Shown: positions 14,016-19,735 of the stretch, one piece after another
How positions within the stretch are numbered: position 1 is the stretch's first letter
Layout: each line of letters begins with the position of its first letter
Assembly (NCBI GenBank): GCA_003599475.1
Contig: QZKK01000205.1
Span: 1 to 19,735 of the forward strand
Length of the DNA stretch: 19,735 bases
Source: Desulfobacteraceae bacterium
GTDB taxonomy: Bacteria; Desulfobacterota; Desulfobacteria; Desulfobacterales; SURF-15
Reading direction: 5' to 3'
Position numbers and translations under genes: made by a program
Notes under the pieces: model-generated
Databases searched by the model: none
Seen by the model: only the letters and a program-made list of their open reading frames with translations
Told to the model about the DNA's origin: nothing

Positions 14016-14834
14016 ATGCATCCGCTTGCAGAAAAGTATTTGAGAAAACGCGCCCTCCCCTTCATCTTCTGCCCGGGGTGCGGACACGGGACGGTTCTAA
14101 ACGCCTTTCTTCGCGCTGTCGATAGCCTGGGCATCATCGACGATCTATCGCTTGTCGGAGGCATCGGCTGCTCGAGCTGGGCTCCGGTCTTTGTCGAAAC
14201 CGATGTCCTGCACATGCTTCACGGCAGAGCCCTCGCGGCTGCCACCGGTTTGAAGCTGGCAGACCCCAAGCGGCATGTCGTGGTGTTTACGGGAGACGGC
14301 GACTGCGTTGGTATCGGCGGCAACCACTTTCTGCACGCGGCCCGGCGCAACATCGATCTGACCGTCATCATGCTGGATAACGGTATCTACGGCATGACCG
14401 GCGGCCAGGCGGCTCCGACCACGCCGTCGGATGCCAAGACCCAGACATCCCCCTACGGAAATTTGGAACCGCCGATGGATGCCTGCGCAATCGCCGTCTG
14501 CGCCGGTGCCACCTATGTTGCACGCTGGACCAGCGCCCACCCGAAAGGCTTGGAAACGGCGATCCGGGAGGCCATTGCGCACAAGGGGTTTTCGTTTCTG
14601 GATGTCGTTTCGCAGTGTCCGACCCAGGCTGGCCGGTATATCTACGGCACGGCAAACCCCGCGGAGATGCTTCGGATGATCAAGAAACGGAGCATCACCA
14701 GATCCAAAGCGGAAAAAATGTCACCCGAGTCGCTCGAGGATAAAATCGTAATCGGCAAGCTGCATGAGGAAAACGGGCGGCCGGAGCTTTCCGAACGCAT
14801 CTATGCCATGATGGACAAAGCGGCCGTGTTATAG
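14016..14834 (+). CDS. korB: 2-oxoacid:ferredoxin oxidoreductase subunit beta (TPP-binding)
   Basis: The 272-residue beta subunit binds thiamine pyrophosphate and an iron-sulfur cluster. CPGCGHG (Cys19, Cys22), GIGCSS (Cys52) and a later Cys in VSQCPTQ supply four likely cluster ligands. GDGDCVGIGGNHFLHAARRN to LDNGIYGMTGGQ is the TPP/Mg motif. The MHPLAEKYLRK beginning is usual for the family, which supports ATG at 14016 although no Shine-Dalgarno is visible because heptamer repeats fill the space. The C-terminal ~50 residues (ITRSKAEKM to the end) form a charged tail. Partner genes are korA upstream and the ferredoxin and gamma subunits downstream. Confidence 0.95.
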   Translation: MHPLAEKYLRKRALPFIFCPGCGHGTVLNAFLRAVDSLGIIDDLSLVGGIGCSSWAPVFVETDVLHMLHGRALAAATGLKLADPKRHVVVFTGDGDCVGIGGNHFLHAARRNIDLTVIMLDNGIYGMTGGQAAPTTPSDAKTQTSPYGNLEPPMDACAIAVCAGATYVARWTSAHPKGLETAIREAIAHKGFSFLDVVSQCPTQAGRYIYGTANPAEMLRMIKKRSITRSKAEKMSPESLEDKIVIGKLHEENGRPELSERIYAMMDKAAVL

Positions 14835-14858
14835 CACCGTTTTGAAACTTCAATGTAG

Positions 14859-14896
14859 TGTTCAGCGTTCAGTGTTCAGTGTTCAGGAGTGTTCAG
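14859..14896. repeat. Period-7 tandem repeat (TGTTCAG, five units)
   Basis: TGTTCAG, CGTTCAG, TGTTCAG, TGTTCAG, a GAG spacer, then TGTTCAG. The unit is close to the complement of the CTGAACA units at 2441 and 13982. It lies 25 bases after the korB stop in the ~200-base gap before the ferredoxin gene. Confidence 0.88.
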
Positions 14897-14946
14897 TTTC
14901 CAGTTCGATCAAATGCCGCAAACGGCACGGCTTGGCCCGTGCGATC

Positions 14947-15036
14947 ATGAATACGGAAACCTATTTTAAACGAACCGGCGATTCGAGTCCGGATGATGAG
15001 ATCTCGAAGCGCTTGGGTGAAAGACGATATCCTTGA
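14947..15036 (+). CDS. Possible 29-residue small ORF overlapping korD start
   Basis: ATG at 14947 opens a 29-codon frame (MNTETYFKRTGDSS... ending GERRYP) whose TGA stop overlaps the TTG start of the ferredoxin gene by two bases. The peptide is hydrophilic and charged, with no known motif. There is no good ribosome binding site. The only support is the exact stop/start overlap, which could allow translational coupling, and the absence of heptamer repeats from this part of the gap. It may be a chance frame. Confidence 0.25.
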   Translation: MNTETYFKRTGDSSPDDEISKRLGERRYP

Positions 15037-15251
15037 ATAAAATCTGCATCGATGAAAATTACTGCAAAGGCTGCCACCTCTGTGTCGATCAGTGCCCGAA
15101 AAACGTGCTGAAGGTCTCGAACAGAAGAAATGCCAGAGGCTACCTCGTTCCGGAAGCCTGCGATTCGGAAAACTGCACCGGGTGCAGGCTTTGTGAAATG
15201 ATCTGTCCGGATATGGCTGTTTCATTGGAGAAGAAAGAAGATGAGAAGTGA
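15033..15251 (+). CDS. korD: 2-oxoacid oxidoreductase ferredoxin subunit (2x[4Fe-4S])
   Basis: This 72-residue ferredoxin-like delta subunit passes electrons from the catalytic subunits to free ferredoxin. Two CxxCxxCxxxCP motifs are visible: C11, C14, C17, C21 and C48, C51, C54, C58. The start is TTG at 15033 with a weak GGTGAAAG upstream; there is no earlier or better candidate, and the MNKICIDENYCKGC beginning is typical. Its last 11 bases overlap the start of the gamma subunit, so the two are translationally coupled. The gene order alpha-beta-delta-gamma is one of several known for this enzyme class. Confidence 0.9.
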   Translation: MNKICIDENYCKGCHLCVDQCPKNVLKVSNRRNARGYLVPEACDSENCTGCRLCEMICPDMAVSLEKKEDEK

Positions 15252-15825
15252 AGTCGTGTTTGCGGGATTCGGCGGGCAGGGAGTCATCAAGGCAGCCCTC
15301 CTGCTCGCCCTGGCGGCCGTCCTTGAAGAAAAAGAAGTGGCCCAGACCCAAAGCTACGGACCCGAGGCACGCGGCGGCGCCTGCAGGTCGGAGGTCATCA
15401 TCAGCGACGAAAAGATCGACTATATCAAGGCCGAAAGAATCGATGCTTTTGTGGTGATGTCGCAGCCGGCCATGGAAAAATACGCCGAGGCGACGGATCC
15501 GGAAAATACGGTGATCATCGCCGATACGACGCTGGTTCAGCCGGCTCCGGAAAAGTCCCGGAGGCTTTATCCGGTCAGGGCGACCTCCGTTTCGGAAGAG
15601 ACTTTCGGCCGCTCTCTTTTTGCCAACATCATCATGCTCGGTGCCCTCTCGGCCGTAACCGGCATCGTGTCGATATCCTCGCTCGAAAAGGCCCTGACGG
15701 GGAATGTTCCGCCCGAAACCATCGAACAGAACCGCAATGCGTTGAAAAAGGGCTACGAGATGGGGGAAGCCATAAAGCGGAAAGCAACCGAAGCTAAGAG
15801 TTCAAAGCTCGATGTTGAAAGTTGA
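15241..15825 (+). CDS. korC: 2-oxoacid:ferredoxin oxidoreductase subunit gamma
   Basis: The 194-residue gamma subunit completes the enzyme and is involved in CoA-dependent product formation. FAGFGGQGVIKAALLLA, QTQSYGPEARGGACRSEVIIS and the ANIIMLGALSAVTGIVS block are the family motifs. ATG at 15241 lies within the ferredoxin gene's last codons, with AGAAAGAAG upstream. The last eight codons and the stop are made of heptamer-type repeat DNA (15801-15828), so the C-terminal SSKLDVES tail is probably not under selection. The next gene, sucC, is 247 bases further on. Confidence 0.93.
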   Translation: MRSEVVFAGFGGQGVIKAALLLALAAVLEEKEVAQTQSYGPEARGGACRSEVIISDEKIDYIKAERIDAFVVMSQPAMEKYAEATDPENTVIIADTTLVQPAPEKSRRLYPVRATSVSEETFGRSLFANIIMLGALSAVTGIVSISSLEKALTGNVPPETIEQNRNALKKGYEMGEAIKRKATEAKSSKLDVES

Positions 15826-15828
15826 AGG
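15801..15828. repeat. Period-7 repeat supplying the korC 3' end
   Basis: TTCAAAG, CTCGATG, TTGAAAG and TTGAAGG run in phase and include the korC stop codon. Two of the four units are close matches and the others are degenerate. Just after it, GTAATC words recur with period nine (15851-15865). Confidence 0.5.
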
Positions 15829-15870
15829 TAATCCGGTTATCCCGGTCTGTGTAATCGACGTAATCTCGCG

Positions 15871-16072
15871 GATGAACCCTGTCGTTGCAGAACGGTTCAA
15901 CTATTGCAGCCCTTGGATGCTGATAAATAACACGCGAGGCCATTTTGCCGCATGCTTTCTGGATTTCACAAAATGTGAGTTCTAAAGACCAGCGGAGACA
16001 AGGGCGCATAGCGCCTCTGAAAGGGTAAAATGGCCGTTCTGCTTTGAAATTTATGCAACGACAGGGTGAATC
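15871..16072 (+). promoter_or_regulatory. Nested inverted-repeat block directly upstream of sucC (structured leader or MITE-like element)
   Basis: Three inverted repeats are perfectly nested. ACCCTGTCGTTGCA (15876-15889) pairs with 16054-16067; with the flanking GAT/ATC the ends match at 17 of 19 positions. GCAGAACGG (15887-15895) pairs with 16034-16042. GGCCATTTT (15938-15946) pairs with 16027-16035. Small hairpins lie in between: TCACA-AAA-TGTGA (15966-15978) and GGCGC-ATA-GCGCC (16003-16015). The block ends on the base before the sucC ATG, and the outer stem includes most of its ribosome site AGGGTGA (16063-16069). Either a folded leader RNA that hides the site, or a small non-autonomous mobile element. 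No ORF is present. Confidence 0.7.
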
Positions 16073-17230
16073 ATGAAACTATACGAATTTGAAGGAAAAA
16101 CACTCTTTCAGAGGGTGGGGATCCCCGTTCCGGAAGGAGACCTGGCCGACTCCGTCGAGAAAGCGCGCGCCATCGCGGACCGGATCGGTTTTCCTGTGGC
16201 GGTCAAGAGCCAAATCATAGGCGGCGGGAGAGGTAAAGCGGGCGGAATTCTGTTTGCCCGGACGCAGGAGGATCTGGAGGAGGCTTCCGGCAGGCTGCTC
16301 GGTATGTCGATATCCGGTGAACCCGTCCGGAGGGTATTGATCGAAAAGAGGGTACCGGCGGAAATCGAATTCTACGCGGGTATCACCCTGGATCTTCAGG
16401 CATCGATTCCGGTGTTGATGGTCTCCGCCGGGGGCGGAGTGGATGTCGAAGCCCTTTCATCCGAATCTTCTTCTCTCTTTCATCGGCTGCCGCTCCACCC
16501 GGACCGGGAAATACGTATCCATCATCTCATCGATCTGGTCTCAAATACCGGTATGACCGGCGGGAGGCTTCGCCGGATCCCTGAGATTCTTTTGAAGCTG
16601 ATCCGATGCTATTTTCGATATGAGGCGGTGACAGCCGAAATCAATCCGCTGATCGTCGGGCCGGACGATCGGATCTTTGCAGCGGATGCCAGGATGGAAA
16701 TCGATGATTCGGCGCTTTTCCGGCTGCCGGAGGTTAAGGCATTTGCCCGGGGAAAAACTTTTTCCGACCCCTTGGAGGAAGAGGCGGCCGCCGCAGGCGT
16801 ATCGTATGTCCGTCTCGATGGCGGAGACATCGGGCTCATCAGCGGCGGTGCCGGACTCGGTATGGCATCGATGGACATGATTTCGAATCATGGCGGCAGC
16901 CCGGCGAATTTCCTGGACCTGGGGGGAGATGCGACCTGGGAAAAAACGGCTGCAGCGCTGAAAGTGGTGCTCAAAACCCCGGGTGTCAAAGGCGTGCTGC
17001 TCAACGTCTTCGGCGGAATCAACAACTGCGAACAGATGGCCGGCGGGATCGCCCGTACGGTAGACGAAATGAAGCCGGAACAGAGCATCGTGGTAAAAAT
17101 GCGCGGGCATTCCCAGGATGAGGGATGGACGATCCTGGAGGAAAGAAACATCCCCGTGGTCAAGTACGGCACCACCGAAGAGGCGGTCATCCTGCTTCTG
17201 AAGGAAATGAAGACGAAAGGAGCATCCTGA
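16073..17230 (+). CDS. sucC: Succinyl-CoA synthetase subunit beta
   Basis: The 385-residue beta subunit has an N-terminal ATP-grasp domain (MKLYEFEGKTLFQRVGIPVPEG, AVKSQIIGGGRGKAGGI, EKRVPAEIEFYAGITLD, AEINPLIV) and a C-terminal CoA-ligase domain (GLISGGAGLGMASMDMISNHGG, ANFLDLGGDA, LLNVFGGINNCEQMAGGI). The enzyme interconverts succinyl-CoA and succinate with formation or use of a nucleoside triphosphate. Length is standard. ATG at 16073 follows AGGGTGA, which lies in the inverted repeat described just upstream. sucD starts one base after its stop. It fits between 2-oxoglutarate oxidation and succinate dehydrogenase in the same gene run. Confidence 0.95.
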   Translation: MKLYEFEGKTLFQRVGIPVPEGDLADSVEKARAIADRIGFPVAVKSQIIGGGRGKAGGILFARTQEDLEEASGRLLGMSISGEPVRRVLIEKRVPAEIEFYAGITLDLQASIPVLMVSAGGGVDVEALSSESSSLFHRLPLHPDREIRIHHLIDLVSNTGMTGGRLRRIPEILLKLIRCYFRYEAVTAEINPLIVGPDDRIFAADARMEIDDSALFRLPEVKAFARGKTFSDPLEEEAAAAGVSYVRLDGGDIGLISGGAGLGMASMDMISNHGGSPANFLDLGGDATWEKTAAALKVVLKTPGVKGVLLNVFGGINNCEQMAGGIARTVDEMKPEQSIVVKMRGHSQDEGWTILEERNIPVVKYGTTEEAVILLLKEMKTKGAS

Positions 17231-17231
17231 A

Positions 17232-18098
17232 TTGTCCATATTGGTCGATGGCAATACCCGCGTCCTGATTCAGGGGGCAACGGGAAAGCAGGGAGCATAC
17301 CATACGCTGAAAATGATGGAATATGGAGTTGCGGTTGCAGGAGGCGTTACCCCCGGAAAGGGGGGGCACGAGATCCACGGGGTCCCCGTTTTCGACACCG
17401 TCGCTCAGGCCAAAAGAAGCATCGATTTCAATGCCTCCATGATCCTTGTGCCCCCCCAAGGGGCCCTCGATGCGGCTCTGGAGGCCATCGACAGTAAAAT
17501 TCCCCTCATCGTTCTGGTGACCGAATTCGTCCCGCTTCACGACACGCTGAAAATCTGCACCCAAGCCGCGGCAGGGAAAATAAGGCTTGTCGGACCCAAC
17601 ACCATCGGGGTGATCAGCCCCGGAAAAAGCAAGGTCGGCATCATGCCCGGCTTTATCTACAGCCGGGGAAGTGTCGGCATGATTTCCCGAAGCGGGACTC
17701 TCACCCATGAGATCGCATCCAACCTGACCTACCGCGGGGTGGGACAGTCCACCTGCATCTGCATCGGCGGGGATGCGGTAAAGGGCACAGGCTTTGTCGA
17801 AGCCCTGGAGCTTTTTCGTCTCGACCCTGAGACGGATACGGTCATCATCATCGGTGAGATCGGAGGGGCGGGAGAAGAAATGGCAGCCTCCTATATCCGG
17901 AAGACAAAATATCCCAAGAAGGTGATCGCATTTGTCGCCGGCGCAACCGCCCCGTCCGGGAGGCGGATGGGGCATGCCGGGGCGATCATCTCCAGGGGAT
18001 TCGGCACTGCGGAATCGAAATCGAACAGCCTCAAGGCGGCCGGTGCATTTGTGGCGAAGGGATTGGATGATATTCTGGAACAGCTCATCGGGAGCTGA
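17232..18098 (+). CDS. sucD: Succinyl-CoA synthetase subunit alpha
   Basis: The 288-residue alpha subunit binds CoA through an N-terminal Rossmann domain (VLIQGATGKQGAYH, GVTPGKGG) and carries the phosphorylated His248 in RRMGHAGAII; GPNTIGVISPG, SRSGTLTHE and GEIGGAGEE are the other expected motifs. The start is TTG at 17232 with AAAGGAG nine bases upstream inside the sucC end, so translation is probably coupled. It is the last gene of the plus-strand run; the aminotransferase gene converges with it 29 bases further on, and no terminator hairpin is obvious in that gap. Confidence 0.95.
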   Translation: MSILVDGNTRVLIQGATGKQGAYHTLKMMEYGVAVAGGVTPGKGGHEIHGVPVFDTVAQAKRSIDFNASMILVPPQGALDAALEAIDSKIPLIVLVTEFVPLHDTLKICTQAAAGKIRLVGPNTIGVISPGKSKVGIMPGFIYSRGSVGMISRSGTLTHEIASNLTYRGVGQSTCICIGGDAVKGTGFVEALELFRLDPETDTVIIIGEIGGAGEEMAASYIRKTKYPKKVIAFVAGATAPSGRRMGHAGAIISRGFGTAESKSNSLKAAGAFVAKGLDDILEQLIGS

Positions 18099-18127
18099 CC
18101 GAACACGAGATGAAAGTGCAAAGACCT

Positions 18128-19369
18128 TTATGCGCCCGGCAAGGCTGGATGAAGGCGAACAGGAGCTTCCACGCCAGGTCGCCGCAGCATCCTGCGGATG
18201 ATCCCGGAAAGCACAAGGATCGCGGAGCCCGACACACCCGGGTCGCAGCGGGTGAAGTTCAGCCGCATGGTGGAAAATCCACGTCCTGAGCGGGCAAAGA
18301 AGTATCTTCCGGGAACAAACGCGACGTTTTCCGCAAGAGCCTTCCGGTATAGCTCTTCTGTGTCCAGGGTCTCCGGTCCCTCCACCCAGATAAACATCCC
18401 CCCCTGCGGGCGGGACCATCGAAAACTCTTCGGAAAGCAAGCGTCGAGGGCATCGAGCATTGCCTGTTTTCTGGGGCGATACAGATCCCGGATTCGCGGA
18501 AGCTGCGTCTCGATGTGGCCGCCGGCCAGGTATTCCGCGGCCAGGGCCTGACCGAAGGTGCCGGAATGCAGATCCACCCCCTGTTTGACTCGAACCAGCC
18601 AGGAGCGAACCCAGTCCGGTGCGAGGCAGTATCCGACGCGCAGCCCCGGAGCGAACACCTTCGAAAAGCTGCCGAGATAAATCACGTGCTCGGACGCCAG
18701 CACCTTTACCGGCGGAATCGATTCCCCCTCGTATCGAAGATCTCCGTACGGATCGTCTTCTATCAGAAGCGCCTGATAGCGCTTGAGCAGCTCTGCCACC
18801 CGGAAGCGTCGCTCCGGAGAAAGCGTCCTTCCGGTCGGATTCTGGAAGTTGGGCACGAGATAGACGAGTTTCACCCTGCCGCTGCCGAGGACGGCTTCCA
18901 GGGAATCGGGCAGCAGCCCTTCCGCGTCTGTTTCCAGACTGACAAGCTCCGGTCCATAGACCGAGAAGGCCTGCAGAGCCCCCAGATAGGTCGGATCCTC
19001 CACTGCGATCCGGTCTCCTCTAGAAATCAGAATCTTTCCCAGGGCGTCCAGCGCACCCTGCGATCCGCTCGTAATCAAAACCTCCTCCACGCCAGCGGGG
19101 ATTCCCTTCTTTGCTGTAAGATAGACGGAAAGAGCCCGGCGGAGGGGGAGAAAACCCTCCGTAAAATCGTACTGGAGCGCGGAAGGGCCGTATTTTTCAA
19201 ACACAAGGTCCGACAGCTCGGCTATGATTTCAAAGGGGAAGCTCTCCTCCGAAGGAATTCCTCCTGCAAGGGAGATCATCCCCGGCTTCGAGACTGCCTT
19301 TAGAATCTCCCGAATCGCGCTTGCTTTAAGCCCTCTCACCCGATCGGATAGAAATCGGTCCGGATCCAT
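18128..19369 (-). CDS. PLP-dependent aminotransferase, class I/II (2-aminoadipate/aromatic type)
   Basis: This 413-residue fold-type I aminotransferase has the PLP-lysine Lys237 in GSFSKVFAPGLRVGY, Asn177 in NFQNPTGRTLS, the Asp and Tyr of EDDPYGDL, and SGSQGALDALGKIL. The sequence resembles the LysN/MocR-like group that moves amino groups from 2-aminoadipate, aromatic or branched amino acids to 2-oxoglutarate; it lacks the DNA-binding domain of MocR regulators. The exact substrate is unknown. It may feed or use 2-oxoglutarate made by the neighbouring cluster, but it is on the other strand. ATG at 19369 has AGGAG seven bases upstream; a GTG directly before it is a weaker alternative. Confidence 0.9.
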   Translation of the reverse strand: MDPDRFLSDRVRGLKASAIREILKAVSKPGMISLAGGIPSEESFPFEIIAELSDLVFEKYGPSALQYDFTEGFLPLRRALSVYLTAKKGIPAGVEEVLITSGSQGALDALGKILISRGDRIAVEDPTYLGALQAFSVYGPELVSLETDAEGLLPDSLEAVLGSGRVKLVYLVPNFQNPTGRTLSPERRFRVAELLKRYQALLIEDDPYGDLRYEGESIPPVKVLASEHVIYLGSFSKVFAPGLRVGYCLAPDWVRSWLVRVKQGVDLHSGTFGQALAAEYLAGGHIETQLPRIRDLYRPRKQAMLDALDACFPKSFRWSRPQGGMFIWVEGPETLDTEELYRKALAENVAFVPGRYFFARSGRGFSTMRLNFTRCDPGVSGSAILVLSGIIRRMLRRPGVEAPVRLHPALPGA

Positions 19370-19469
19370 CACTTTTCTCCTTTCCGGTCATTGAAGACCT
19401 TTGTCGGCGGAAAACCTATTTCAAAGAAAACTGCAGAAACATCTTTCCCTGAAATGATTCGGAAAAATT

Positions 19470-19498
19470 ATTATAAAGACCGGTTGGTATCTTTTAAA
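19470..19498 (-). promoter_or_regulatory. Candidate promoter for the aminotransferase gene
   Basis: On the minus strand TTTAAA (19498-19493) and a perfect TATAAT (19475-19470) are 17 bases apart. The start codon lies about 100 bases downstream. The -35 box matches the consensus at four of six positions. Confidence 0.5.
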
Positions 19499-19544
19499 AC
19501 TATATTTCATCTCTTCCGGCGATCTGACCTGCGAAATCTTTCTC

Positions 19545-19735
19545 TTATTCCTGAATGCCCGATCTTCTCGATTGATTCAGATACGCCCGGAGTTGAACGG
19601 CTGTGGTTTCAAGGATCAATGGGTCCCGGCTAGAGATATAGAGCGCAGCGGCGCCGTTTAGAGCGATGACGATGAAGTTGGCGATCTGACGGCAATTGAG
19701 GTCTTCTTTGAGAATCCCGCTTGCTCCGGCTTCTT
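19545..19735 (-). CDS. TetR-type transcriptional regulator, C-terminal end (partial)
   Basis: The minus strand is open from the window edge to a TAA at 19545, giving 62 residues. GILKEDLNCRQIANFIVIALNGAAALYISSRDP... TTAVQLRAYL matches the last helices of TetR/AcrR regulators, where a GxLRxDLDPxxLAxFI...LxGA pattern is usual. The DNA-binding part lies outside the window, so the call rests on pattern memory only. The aminotransferase gene follows 175 bases downstream in the same direction and has a separate candidate promoter. Confidence 0.6.
   Translation of the reverse strand, partial: EAGASGILKEDLNCRQIANFIVIALNGAAALYISSRDPLILETTAVQLRAYLNQSRRSGIQE

Noticed and set aside
15871..16072. Hidden tRNA or other known RNA gene
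   Set aside because: No cloverleaf, no T-arm consensus and no anticodon arm; the pairing is one long nested stem.
17187..18440. Open frame of 417 codons on the minus strand
   Set aside because: It spans sucD antisense and runs into the aminotransferase gene in another frame; no family resemblance.
19391..19633. Open frame of 80 codons on the plus strand
   Set aside because: It overlaps the antisense TetR C-terminus and the minus-strand promoter candidate and shows no motif or ribosome site.

Overview
The window (19,735 bp, fairly GC-rich) looks like a chromosomal segment of an anaerobic member of the Desulfobacterota (former Deltaproteobacteria), probably a sulfate reducer or syntroph. This is inferred from a PxxKW-family cysteine-rich small protein, ferredoxin-linked 2-oxoacid oxidoreductase subunits, a Gram-negative Kdo-pathway enzyme (KdsD), and heptameric and hairpin intergenic repeats of a kind I associate with these genomes. 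No tRNA, rRNA, CRISPR array or transposase gene was found.

Left part (1-6.9 kb), housekeeping and transport: a truncated NitT/TauT-type ABC ATPase (minus), an OFA-family MFS transporter (plus), a kdsD-pfk gene pair (minus), a PxxKW Cys-rich protein with a near-consensus promoter and a terminator-like hairpin in its leader (plus), then truA preceded by a two-TM protein of unknown function (minus).

Central part (6.9-18.1 kb, all plus strand), a respiratory/TCA module. A GntR/FCD regulator with a palindrome overlapping its own promoter leads a run of genes: a succinate dehydrogenase/fumarate reductase flavoprotein; a single three-TM SdhC/D-like anchor; an SdhB-type iron-sulfur subunit fused in one ORF to a Tat-anchored Rieske protein; a full-length cytochrome b (b6 plus subunit IV) fused to a C-terminal cytochrome c domain; a four-subunit 2-oxoacid:ferredoxin oxidoreductase (alpha, beta, ferredoxin, gamma); and both subunits of succinyl-CoA synthetase. 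Together these genes would cover 2-oxoglutarate <-> succinyl-CoA <-> succinate <-> fumarate, with low-potential electrons going to ferredoxin and succinate electrons going to a complex that appears to join complex II to a bc-type complex III. The SdhB-Rieske fusion is the main candidate for an undescribed system.

Right part (18.1-19.7 kb, minus strand): a class I/II PLP-dependent aminotransferase with its own candidate promoter, then the C-terminal end of a TetR-type regulator cut by the window edge.

Non-coding structure is unusually rich. Period-7 tandem repeats with several unrelated unit sequences fill many gaps between genes. A dRS3-like hairpin repeat and a palindrome inside a heptamer tract lie between the sdh genes. 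A ~200 bp block of nested inverted repeats ends directly at the sucC start codon and could hide its ribosome binding site.
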